Source of the DNA: Phocoena phocoena
Lineage: Eukaryota; Chordata; Mammalia; Artiodactyla; Phocoenidae
Direction of reading: 5' to 3'
Assembly (NCBI RefSeq): GCF_963924675.1
Contig: NW_027077452.1
Coordinates: forward strand, 1,426,001-1,490,000
DNA length: 64,000 nt
A program made the position numbers and the translations under genes. The first letter of the stretch is position 1. Each line of letters starts with the position of its first letter. The notes beneath the pieces were generated by a model. The model did no database searches, was not told where the DNA came from, and worked only from the letters and a program-made list of their open reading frames with translations. This document shows, piece by piece, positions 1 through 10,103 of this stretch.

Positions 1-757
1 GGGCCCTCTGGTGAGAATCTGATCCTCTTTGGTTCTTCACACTTCTGTGAGGTTGACCCTCTGCTCTGAGGTCACTCCTGCCTGGTTGTCGCACTCCGCA
101 TTGGCGACGTCGCCCCTCTGGTAGCAGTCGGAGCTGGCTGGGAGCCACCGCCCCTCGGTGATGAGGGCCCTCTGGCATCAGGCACTAATTGCTGGGCTCC
201 CCACATTTTTTCATGTGTGCCCACTCTTGCGATGACACTCCTGCTTGTTTCCCTTCCCCATGGGGATGTGGGCCTTCTGCTCTGAGGTCACAACGGCTGG
301 GTTGCTTACAGAATCACAATGAGGGCCCTCTGTTGTGAGTTCATGCCGGCCTGGATCTCATAGCCTCAGTGCTCTGGGCCGCCTGCTAGGAAGATCCAAC
401 TGCTGGTTTCCACACCTTTTGTATACAATGGGACATGTGTTGTGAGGTTAATCCTACCTGCCTCACTCCGAAACCCATGGTGATGTGGGTCCTCTGGTTT
501 GAGGCCACATGTGCTGGGTACCTCAACTTTTGATGATGTGGCCCCACAGGTGTGAGGACACTCCTGCCTGGTTCCCATCACCTTGGTGATGTGGGCCCTC
601 TGGGGAGAGTCTGATCCTGGCTGGGTTCCCTACCATTCTGTGAGGTGGGCCCTCTGATGTCAGGTCACTCCTGCCTGGCTAGCTCACATCGCCTTGGCGA
701 CGTGGGCCCTCTGTTGGCCACTGGAGCATGCTGGGAGCCTCCTACTCCCGTGAATGA
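1..757. repeat. 592-bp higher-order period within the ~54-bp repeat
   Basis: Subunits 1, 2 and 3 (1-164) match subunits 12, 13 and 14 (593-757) better than they match their neighbours. Both first members contain TCTGATCCT and end TTCTGTGAGGT. Both second members contain TCACTCCTGCCTGG and end TTGGCGACGT. Both third members contain GCTGGGAGCC. This gives a higher-order unit of 11 subunits, 592 bp, of which just over one copy is in the window. Confidence 0.7.
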
Positions 758-764
758 TGGCCCT
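1..764. repeat. Degenerate ~54-bp tandem repeat flanking the satellite array
   Basis: About fourteen diverged subunits of 51-57 bp. They begin at about 1, 54, 111, 165, 217, 270, 323, 376, 430, 487, 540, 593, 647 and 704, and a stub starts at 758. Most open with GGGCCCTCTG or a close variant, continue with a TGAGGTCACTCCTGCCTGG-like middle and end in GATGT or GTGA. The copies are well diverged, so this looks old or like the edge of another array continuing to the left. No LINE or SINE was recognised and no convincing ORF is present. I do not recognise the family; it is GC-richer than the satellite to its right. Confidence 0.85.
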
Positions 765-1110
765 GGAAAAAATGCATATGCCCTTTTTGGCCAAGTGCTT
801 CATTGACGAGGTTCTGCCACTTCTCTTATGCTTTCAGAGCAATTCACGTCTACCTCCTGAAATCGGATTCCAGCAATTCTGCCCCACTTTCAAGTCCTCT
901 TCGCAGCCTTAATTCAATATATTTTTGTACGATTTCTGTCATTTATAAGTCTGCAGGTATGTGAATGACAGTGCCCCTGAGCTCCTTTCCTCAACTCGCT
1001 TTCTTGTGAGCTGGCCACAAAACCGCAGGATTGCTTCAGGCCCTAATCTTGTTCCAGCACGGCATGCTGAGCCTTTGGTTAATTCCTTTTCCTGTTGGGA
1101 AATGAGTGTT

Positions 1111-1125
1111 AAAATTGCCCATGCA
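1111..1125. repeat. Left target-site duplication of the LINE-1 insertion
   Basis: AAAATTGCCCATGCA. It is preceded by TT, giving the TT/AAAA cleavage pattern typical of the LINE-1 endonuclease. It matches the right copy at 1793-1807 in 12 of 15 positions and corresponds to satellite sequence ACATTTGCCCGTGCA found uninterrupted in other units. Confidence 0.8.
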
Positions 1126-1127
1126 TA

Positions 1128-1391
1128 CTGGGCATATACCCTGAGAAAACCAAAATTCAAAAAGAGTCATGTACCAAAATGTTCATTGCAGCTCTATTTA
1201 CAATAGCCCGGAGATGGAAAGAACCTAAGCGCCCATCATCGGACGAATGGATAAAGAAGATGTGGCACATATACACAATGGAATATTACTCAGCCTTAAA
1301 AAGAAATGAAACTGAGTTATTTGTAATGAGATGGATAGACCTAGAGTCTGTCATACAGAGTGAAGTAAGTCAGAAAGAAAAAGACAAATAG
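1128..1391 (+). pseudogene. LINE-1 ORF2 C-terminal fragment
   Basis: An open frame of 87 codons ending in TAG at 1389-1391. It contains LGIYPEKTK, then MFIAALFTIA and WIKKMWHIYTMEYYSA, which are hallmarks of the extreme C-terminus of LINE-1 ORF2p (endonuclease/reverse transcriptase protein). The endonuclease, reverse transcriptase and cysteine-rich parts are absent because the element is 5' truncated, so no enzyme can be made. The frame has no premature stop, which suggests a moderately young insertion. Confidence 0.9.
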
Positions 1392-1774
1392 CGTATGCTA
1401 ACACATATATATGGAATTTAAAGGAAAAAAATGTCATGAAGAACCTAGGGATAAGACAGGAATAGAGGCGCAGACCTACTGGAGAACGGAATTGAGGATA
1501 TGGGGAGGGGGAATGGTGAGTTTTGACAGGGCGAGAGAGAGTCATGGACATATACACACTAACAAATGTAGTAAGGTAGATAGCAAGGGGGAAGCAGCCG
1601 CAAGGCACAGGGATATTAGCTCGGGGCGTTGGGACAGCCTGGAAGGGTGGAAGGGGGAGAGAGGGAGGGAGGGAGACACAAGAGGGAAGACACAGGGAGC
1701 ATATGTATATGTATAGCTGATTCACTTTGTTATAAAGCAAAAACTAACACACCATTGTAAAGCAATTATACCCC

Positions 1775-1780
1775 AATAAA
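1775..1780 (+). promoter_or_regulatory. LINE-1 polyadenylation signal AATAAA
   Basis: Canonical AATAAA 12 bases before the end of the LINE-1 fragment, within CCCCAATAAAGATGTT. It marks the 3' end of the inserted element, not a satellite transcript. Confidence 0.85.
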
Positions 1781-1792
1781 GATGTTAAAATA

Positions 1793-1807
1793 GTATTTGC
1801 CCGTGCA
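1793..1807. repeat. Right target-site duplication of the LINE-1 insertion
   Basis: GTATTTGCCCGTGCA, directly after the residual tail. The satellite continues as CACACCTACAG without further loss. The three mismatches to the left copy are either post-insertion mutations or correction of the right copy toward the satellite consensus. Confidence 0.78.
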
Positions 1808-2268
1808 CACACCTACAGATAGTCTCCCATTGGTTCTCCTTATTCCTGTTCATCTTGCGCAGAAATTGCAAACAGTGCCAAACAGGAGGTTAAAGGCACT
1901 GACTCTCCAAATGGGGAGAGTGTAAGAAAAGGGTCTGGAATGGTGAACCTGAGTACCAGGGTACAAAAACAGACATGCATGTAAAAAGGTTTCCCAGTCA
2001 CACGGTGGAGCATACTCTGGGTTTCCCATGCAAATTTTAGCAGAAGGAAGAATCCCTTGAACCTGGAGAGTTGGGAACCATGGAATGGGTACCAGACAGT
2101 ATGACATCAAAGGGTCTGCATTTGCTCACTGAACCTCACCAATGCTATCAGCCCAAAGGGTCAAGCCTTATCTCTCACCCAGCTCTGGGTGTAGATGTGG
2201 TAAACCAGGTTGCATCACATGCCCTGTGTGAGTTATTTAAGAATTGCTCTCTATTTCACTGTCATTGT

Positions 2269-3148
2269 GTTTTGTTTTTGAAATTTTTTTTGACACTGGG
2301 ATTTATCGGATTTTCACTGCTGCGTTAATGCCGCTGTACACACTCTTGATTCTCTTACGGAGACATAAATATCCACGGGTTTTAAGATTCTTCCTAGTCA
2401 GGTATATTCCTAGGCGTTGAATATGTGGTGTTGAGTCCATTTCGTTGAGCAATGAGTAGGTCTTGTCTATTACATATTTGGCTTATGGAATGTTATCTGT
2501 GCTAATTTCAGTCTCTGGTTTTATGCAGCACTCCAACGCACCTTTCTCCATAAGAAAGCACAAGTTGGTTTTCTAAATTTGAGACTGTTCTGTTTTGTAA
2601 TTCAGTTCATGTGTAGTCAAGTTTACATACTGTGTATTAGTGATATTTTATGATGTTTCTTTTTATGTGTGACTTATTTCACGTAGAATCACCATACCTG
2701 TATCCACTCACTATGCCACTACGGGCCTGATGACACAGATTTCATTGCTGAGTGATATTCCATTGTACGTACGTACCACAACTTCTTTATCCATTGTTTG
2801 CTCTCTGAGATATTTACCTGGTACTGTAAACGAGGTTCTTGTGAACAGAGAGGTCCCAAACTTTGAGGTGGCTGGGTGTTTTTGATTTTAATTTCCCTAA
2901 GCTGTAGGACCATAAGTGGAAGTGCCATAGGCTGTGTTGCTTTGTTTCTTACGTGTTTCAGGAAACACATAACACTTCTCCAGAATGGCTGTCGGCAATT
3001 TACATCATATGCATCAGCATAATAAGGATCCCTGTTTTCCATTGCCTGTCCTCCGTTTCTGGATTTTACAATTTTTTTAAATGGCCCATTTGCCCTGGGG
3101 GGCACTGAGATTTCATTGTAGTGCAGGTTTATTTACAAGCTTCTTGGT
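2269..3148 (-). mobile_element. Ancient antisense LINE-1 relic in U0
   Basis: Same relic as in every later unit, but closest to LINE-1 where I can compare. On the minus strand an open stretch (2719-3105) reads QWIKKLWYVRTMEYHSA, keeping the E of the LINE-1 motif TMEYYSA, while core units read TMQYHSA. The antisense poly(T) start is TTTGTTTTTGAAATTTTTTTT. It forms an inverted pair with the younger LINE-1 at 1126-1792. Confidence 0.85.
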
Positions 3149-4864
3149 TGGCCAAAAAGTGCGTATGCGTTTTTTCCTGAATATATTTAGGGAAAAAAGC
3201 ATCCGCACTTTTTGGACAAGTGCATCATTATCGACGTTCTGCCTCTTTTCCTATTCTTTAAGTGCAATTCCAGTTTAACCCTTCAATCGTTTTCCTGAAT
3301 TTCTGCCCCGCTTTCAAGTCCCCTTTGCAGGCTTACTTCAATATATTTTTGGAGGATAGCTGTCATTTATAACTCTGCAGGTTTGTTAATTACAGTGCCC
3401 CTGAGCTCCTTTCTTCAACTCGCTTTCTTGTGAGCTGGGCACAAAACCGCAGGATTGCTTCAGGCACTAATCTCTTTCCAGCAGGGCACGCTGAGCGTTT
3501 GGTTAATTCCTCTTCCTGGTGGGAAATGAGCATTACATTTGCCCGTGCAGACACCTACAGCTAGTCTCTCATTGGTTCTCCCTATTCCTGTTCATCTTGC
3601 ACAGAAATTGCAAGCTGTGCCAAAGAGGAGGTTAAAGGCACTGACTCTCCAAGCGGGGAGAGTGTTAGTAAAGCATCTGGAATGGTGAACCCGAGGACCA
3701 GGATACGAAAACTGAGATGCATTTTAAATCATTTCCCAATCACACGGTGGACGATACTCTGGGTTTCCCATGCATGTTTTAGCTGGAGGAAGAATCCCTT
3801 GAACCTGGAGAGTTGGGACCCATGGAATGGGTACCATGCAGTATGACTTCAAAGGGTCTGCATTTGCTCACCGAAACTCACCAATGCTATAAGGCTGAAG
3901 TGTCCAGCCTTATGTCTCAACCAGCTGTGGGTGAAGATGTGGTCAATCCCGGTTGCATCACATGCCCTGAGTGAATTGTTTAAGAATTGCTCTCTATTTC
4001 ACTGTCTTTGTGTTTTGTTTTCGAAATTTATTTTCATAATGGGATTTATCGGATTTTCACTGCTGCGTTTATGCCGCTGTACACACGCTTGATTCTCTTA
4101 CGGAGACATATAAATCCATGGGTTTTAAGATTCTTCCTAGTCAGGTATATTCCTAGGCGTTGAATATGTGGTGTTGAGTCCATTTCGTTGAGCAAGGAGT
4201 AGGTCTTGTCTATTACATATTTGGCTTATGGAAAGTTATCTGTGCTAATTTCAGTCTCTCGTTTTATGCAGCATCCCAACGCACATTCCCCCATAAGCAA
4301 GCACTAGTTGGTTTTCAAAATTTGAGACCCTGTTCTGTTTTGTAATTCAGTTCATGTGTAGTTAAATTTACATTCCGTGTATTAGTGATATCTTATGATG
4401 TTTCTTTTTCTGTGTGATATAGTTCACGTAGAATCACCGTACCTGCATCCACTCACTATGCTGCTACGGGCCTGATGACACACATTTCATTGCTGAGTGA
4501 TATTGCATTGCACGTACGTGCCACAACTTCTTTATCCATTTTTTGCTTTCTGGGTTATTTACCTGGTACTGTAGACGAGCTTCTTGTGAACACAGCCATC
4601 CCAAACAATGGTGTGGCTGTCTGTTTTTGATTTTAATTTCCCTAAGCTATAGGACCATAAGTGCAAGTGCCATAGGCTGTGTTGCTTTGTTTCTTACGTG
4701 TTTCAGGAAACACCATACACTTCTCCAGGGTGGCTGTTGGCAATTTACATCCTGCCAATCAGCATAACAAGGCTCCCTGTTCTCCATATCCTGTCCTACC
4801 TTTCTGGATTTTACACTTTTTTCAGATGGCCCTTTTGCCCGGGGGGCAGTGAGACTTCATTGTA
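3121..4864 (+). repeat. Satellite unit U1 (1,744 bp)
   Basis: m0 F, m1 E, m2 atg. The palindrome is heavily mutated, and several small indels separate it from the core. Anchor reads GTGCAGGTTTAT. Confidence 0.95.
3148..3219. repeat. Palindrome of U1 (decayed, T/A arm state)
   Basis: The left arm has AAAAAGTGCG and the right arm has the matching CGCACTTTTT, instead of AAAAAGGGCG with CGCCCTTTTT as in most units. The right arm is also damaged (TTTAGGGAAAAAAGCATCC). With U7 this is one of two units where both arms carry the T/A state. Confidence 0.8.
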
Positions 4865-6608
4865 GTGCAGATTTCCTTTACAGGCTTGCTTGGTTGGCCA
4901 AAAAGTGCGTATGCGTTTTTTCCTGAATATATTCAGGAAAAAACGCATACGCCCTTTTTGGCCAAGTGCATCATTGTCGACGTTGTGCCTCTTTTCCTAT
5001 GCTTTCAGGGCAATTCCAGTCTACCCCCTGCAATCGTTTTCCTGAAATTCTGCCCTGCTTTCAAGTCCCCTTCGCAGGCTTACTTCAATATATTTTTGGA
5101 GGATAGCTGTCATTTATAACTCTGCAGGTTTGTGAATTACAGTGCCCCTGAGCTCCTTTCTTCAACTCGCTTTCTTGTGAGCTGGGCACAAAACCGCAGG
5201 ATTGCTTCAGGCCCTAATCTGTTTCCAGCAGGGCACGCTGAGCCATTGGTTAATTCCTCTTCCTGGTGGGCAATGAGCGTTACATTTGCCCGTGCAGACA
5301 CCTACAGCTAGTCTCTCATTGGTTCTCCCTATTCCTGTTCATCTTGCACAGAAATTGCAAGCTGTGCCAAACAGGAGGTTAAAGGCACTGACTCTCCAAG
5401 CGGGGAGAGTGTTAGTAAAGCATCTGTAATGGTGAACACGAGGACCAGGATACGAAAACTGAGATGCATTTAAATCGTTTCCCAATCACACGGTGGACGA
5501 TACTCTGGGTTCCCATGCATGTTTTAGCTGGAGGAATAATCCCTTGAACCTGGAGAGTTGGGACCCATGGAATGGGTACCATGAAGTATGACTTCAAAGG
5601 GTCTGCATTTGCTCACCGAAACTCACCAATGCTATCAGCCTGAAGTGTCCAGCCTTATGTCTCAACCAGCTCTGTGTGTAGATGTGGTCATTCTCGGTTG
5701 CATCACATGCCCTGCGTGAATTATTTAAGAATTGCTTTCTATTTCACTGTCTTTGTGTTTTGTTTTCGAAATTTATTTTGATAATGGGATTTATCGGATT
5801 TTCACTGCTGCGTTTCGGCCACTGTACACAGGCTTGATTCTCTTACGGAGACATATATATCCATGGGTTTTAAGATTCTTCCTAGTCAGGTATATTCCTA
5901 GGCGTTGAATATGTGGTGTTGGGTCCATTTCGTTGAGCAAGGAGTAGGTCTTGTCTATTACATATTTGGCTTATGGAAAGTTATCTGTGCTAATTTCAGT
6001 CTCTGGTTTTTTGCAGCACCCCAAGGCACCTTTCCCCATAAGCAAGCACTAGTTGGTTTTCTAAATTTGAGACCCTGTTCTGTTTTGTAATTCAGTTCAT
6101 GTGTAGTCAAGTTTACATTCCGTGTATTAGTGATATCTTATGATGTTTCTTTTTCTGTGTGACGTAGTTCACGTAGAATCACCGTTCCTGCATCCACTCA
6201 CTGTGCCGCTACGGGCCTGATGACACAGATTTCATTGCTGAGTGATATTGCATTGCACGTACGTGCCACAACTTCTTTATCCATTTTTGCTTTCTGGGAT
6301 ATTTACCTGGTACTGTAGACGAGCTTCTTGGGAACACAGCCATCCCAAATATTGGGGTGGCTGTCTGTTTTTGATTTTAATTTCCGTAAGCTATAGGACC
6401 ATAAGTGGAAGTGCCATAGGCTGTGTTGCTCTGTTTCTTATGTGTTTCAGGAAACACCATACACTTCTCCAGCGTGGCTGCTGGCAATTTACATCCTGCC
6501 AATCAGCATAACAAGGCTCCCTGTTCTCCATATCCTGTCCTACCTTTCTGGATTTTACACTTTTTTCAGATGGCCCTTTTTCCCGGGGGGCAGTGAGACT
6601 TCATTGTA
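4865..6608 (+). repeat. Satellite unit U2 (1,744 bp)
   Basis: m0 F, m1 TCATTCTC (A-like), m2 cgg. The palindrome has one arm mismatch: left AAAAAGTGCG against right CGCCCTTTTT, a mixed state between U1/U7 and the core. Confidence 0.96.
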
Positions 6609-8355
6609 GTGCAGATTTCCTTTACAGGCTTGCTTGGTTGGCTAAAAAGGGCGTATGCGTTTTTTCCTGAATATATTCAGGAAAAAACGCATATGGCCTT
6701 TTTGGCCAAGTGCATCATTGTCGACGTTGTGCCTCTTTTCCTATGCTTTCAGGGCAATTCCAGTCTACCCCATGCAGTGGTTTTCCTGAAACTCTGCCCC
6801 GCTTTCAAGTCCCCTTCGCAGGCTTACTTCAGTATATTTTTGGAGGATAGCTGTCATTTATAACTCTGCAGGTTTGTGAATTACAGTGCCCCTGAGCTCC
6901 TTTCTTCAACTCGCTTTCTTGTGAGCTGGGCACAAAACCGCAGGATTGCTTCAGGCCCTAATCTGTTTCCGGCAGGGCACAGTGAGCCTTTGGATAATTC
7001 CTCTTCCTGGTGGGAAATGAGCGTTACATTTGCCCGTGCAGACACCTACAGCTAGTCTCTCATTGGTTCTCCCTATTCCTGTTCATCTTGCACAGAAATT
7101 GCAAGCTGTGCCAAACAGGAGGTTAAAGGCACTGACTCTCCAAGCGGGGAGAGTGTTAGTAAAGAATCTGGAATGGTGAACCCGAGGACCAGGATACGAA
7201 AACTGAGATGCATTTTAAATCGTTTCCCAATCACACGGTGGACCATACTCTGGGTTTCCCATGCATGTTTTAGCTGGAGGAAGAATCCCTTGAACCTGGA
7301 GAGTTGGGACCCATGGAATGGGTACCATGCAGTATGACTTCAAAGGGTCTGCATTTGCTCACCGAAACTCACCAATGCTATCAGCCTGAAGTGTCCAGCC
7401 TTATGTCTCAACCAGCTCTGGGTGTAGATGTGGTCAATCCCGGTTGCATCACATGCCCTGAGTGAATTATTTAAGAATTGCTCTCTATTTCACTGTCTTT
7501 GTGTTTTGGTTTCGAAATTTATTTTGATAATGGGATTTATCGGATTTTCACTGCTGCGTTTCGGCCGCTGTACACACGCTTGATTCTCTTACGCAGACAT
7601 ATATATCCATGAGTTTTAAGATTCTTCCTAATCAGGTATATTCCTAGGCGTTGAATATATGGTGTTGGGTCCATTTCGTTGAGCAAGGAGTAGGTCTTGT
7701 CTATTACATATTTGGCTTATGGAATGTTATCTGTGCTAATTTCAGTCTCTGGTTTTATGCAGCACCCCAAGGCCCCTTTCCCCATAAGCAAGCACTAGTT
7801 GATTTTCTAAATTTGAGACCCTGTTCTGTTTTGTAATTCAGTTCATGTGTAGTCAAGTTTACATTCCGTGTATTAGTGATATCTTATGATGTTTCTTTTT
7901 CTGTGTGACGTAGTTCACGTAGAATCACCGTAGCTGCATCCACTCACTATGCCGCTACGGGCCTGATGACACAGATTTCATTGCTGAGTGACATTGCATT
8001 GTACGTACGTGCTACAACTTCTTTATCCATTGTTTGCTTTCTGGGATATTTACCTGATACTGTAGACGAGCTTCTTGTGAACACAGCCGTCCCAAATATT
8101 GGGGTGGCTGTCTGTTTTTGATTTTAATTTCCGTAAGCTATAGGACCATAAGTGGAAGTGCCATAGGCTGTGTTGATTTGTTTCTTACGTGTTTCAGGAA
8201 ACACCATACACTTCTCCAGGGTGGCTGCTGGCAATTTACATCCTGCCAATCAGCATAACAAGGCTCCCTGTTCTCCATATCCTGTCCTAGCTTTCTGGAT
8301 TTTACACTTTTTTCAGATGGCCCTCTTGCCCGAGGGGCAGTGAGACTTCATTGTA
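6609..8355 (+). repeat. Satellite unit U3 (1,747 bp)
   Basis: m0 F, m1 E, m2 cgg. The palindrome has several mismatches (left TTGGCTAAAAAG, right CGCATATGGCC). Confidence 0.97.
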
Positions 8356-10103
8356 GTGCAGATTTCCTTTACAGGCTTGCTTGGTTGGCCAAAAAGGGCG
8401 TATGCGTTTTTTCCTGAATATATTCAGGAAAAAACGCATACGCCCTTTTTAGCCAAGTGCATCATTGTCGACGTTCTGCCTCTTTTCTTATGTTTTCAGT
8501 GCAATTCCAGTCTACCCCCTGCAATCGTTTTCCTGAAATTCTGCCCCGCTTTCAAGTCCCCTTCGCAGGCTTACTTCAATATATTTTTGGAGGATAGCTG
8601 TCATTTATAACTCTGCAGGTTTGTGAATTACAGTGCCCCTGAGCTCCTTTCTTCAACTCGCTTTCTTGTGAGCTGGGCACAAAACCGCAGGATTGCTTCA
8701 GGCCCTAATCTGTTTCCGGCAGGGCACAGTGAGCCTTTCGATAATTCCTCTTCCTGGTGGGAAATGAGCGTTACATTTGCCCGTGCAGACACCTACAGCT
8801 CGTCTCTCATTGGTTCTCCCTATTCCTGTTCGTCTTGCACAGAAATTGCAAGCTGTGCCAAAGAGGAGGTTAAAGGCACTGACTCTCCAAGCGGGGAGAG
8901 TGTTAGTAAAGCATCTGGAATGGTGAACCCGAGGACCAGGATATGAAAACTGAGATGCATTTTAAATTGTTTCCCAATCACACGGTGCACCATACTCTGG
9001 GTTTCCCATGCATGTTTTAGCTGGAGGAAGAATCCCTTGAAACTGGAGAGTTGGGACCCATGGAATGGGTACCATGCAGTATGACTTCAAAGGGTCTGCA
9101 TTTGCTCACCAAAACTCACGAATGCTATCAGCCTGAAGTGTCCAGCCTTATGTCTCAACCACCTCTGGGTGTAGATGTGGTCAATCCCGGTTGCATCACA
9201 TGCCCTGAGTGAATTATTTAAGAATTGCTCTCTATTTCACTGTCTTTGTGTTTTGTTTTTGAAATTTATTTTGATAATGGGATTTATCGGATTTTCACTG
9301 CTGCGTTTCGGCCGCTGTACACACGATTGATTCTCTTACGGAGACATATATATCCATGGGTTTTAAGATTCTTCCTAGTCAGGTATATTCCTAGGCGTTG
9401 AATATGTGGTGTTGGGTCCATTTCGTTGAGAAAGGAGTAGGTCTTGTCTATTACATATTTGGCTTATGGAAAGTTATCTGTGCTAATTTCAGTCTCTGGT
9501 TTTATGCAGCACCCCAAGGCACCTTTCCCCATAAGCAAGCACTAGTTGGTTTTCTAAATTTGAGACCCTGTTCTTTTTTGTAATTCAGTTCATGTGTAGT
9601 CAAGTTTACATTCCGTGTATTAGTGATATCTTATGATGTTTCTTTTTCTGTGTGACGTAGTTCACGTAGAATCACCGTACCTGCATCCACTCACTATGCC
9701 GCTACGGGCCTGATGACACAGATTTCATTGCTGAGTGATATTGCATTGTACGTACGTGCCACAACTTCTTTATCCATTTTTTGCTTTCTGGGATATTTAC
9801 CTGATACTGTAGACGAGCTTCTTGTGAACACAGCCGTCGCAAATATTGGGGTGGCTGTCTGTTTTTGATTTTAATTTCCGTAAGCTATTGGACCATAAGT
9901 GCAATTGCCATAGGCTGTGTTGCTTTATTTCTTACGTGTTTCAGGAAACACCATACACTTCTCCAGGGTGGCGGTTCACAATTTACATCCTGCCAATCAG
10001 CATAACAAAGCTCCCTGTTCTCCATATCCTGTCCTACATTTCTGGATTTTACACTTTTCTCAGATGGCCCTTTTGCCCGGGGGGGCAGTGAGATTTCATT
10101 GTA
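8356..10103 (+). repeat. Satellite unit U4 (1,748 bp)
   Basis: m0 F, m1 E, m2 cgg. The palindrome has a single mismatch in the right arm (TTTTTAGCCAA). An extra G near 10080 accounts for the 1,748-bp length. Confidence 0.97.

Larger units (their letters stand above)
1126..1792 (+). mobile_element. 5'-truncated LINE-1 (3' end only) inserted in U0
   Basis: It begins at TACTGGGCATATACCC within the C-terminal part of ORF2, runs through the 3' UTR and ends with AATAAAGATGTTAAAA. The whole segment reads like the 3' end of cetartiodactyl LINE-1 elements; the ending CCAATAAAGATGTTAAAA is characteristic (recognised from memory). The poly(A) tail is reduced to a few A residues, and a GGGAGGGAGGG-rich stretch near 1660 belongs to the 3' UTR. 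Flanking duplications and an uninterrupted target in every other unit show that it inserted after the satellite formed. It sits on the plus strand, opposite to the older LINE-1 relic in the satellite. Too short to be mobile. Confidence 0.93.
765..3120 (+). repeat. Satellite unit U0 (edge unit, 5'-truncated, carries LINE-1)
   Basis: First unit of the array. It starts inside the right arm of the palindrome (GGAAAAAATGCATATGCCC), so the left arm and everything before it are missing. Removing the 667-bp LINE-1 and one target-site copy leaves about 1.67 kb, as expected for a unit lacking its first ~75 bp. It is the most diverged copy: m1 reads TGGTAAACCAGG and the LINE-1 relic keeps ATTCCATTG where later units read ATTGCATTG. 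Confidence 0.93.

Noticed and set aside
366..581. 71-codon minus-strand ORF in the left repeat
   Set aside because: It is composed of translated ~54-bp subunits with no recognised domain; its length is expected by chance in GC-rich repeats.
961..1206. Small ORFs at 939-1160 and 961-1206
   Set aside because: They run across the satellite/LINE-1 junction and have no independent support.
1351..1740. 129-codon minus-strand ORF
   Set aside because: It is antisense to the LINE-1 3' UTR; the proline/serine-rich translation comes from the GGGAGGGAGGG tract.
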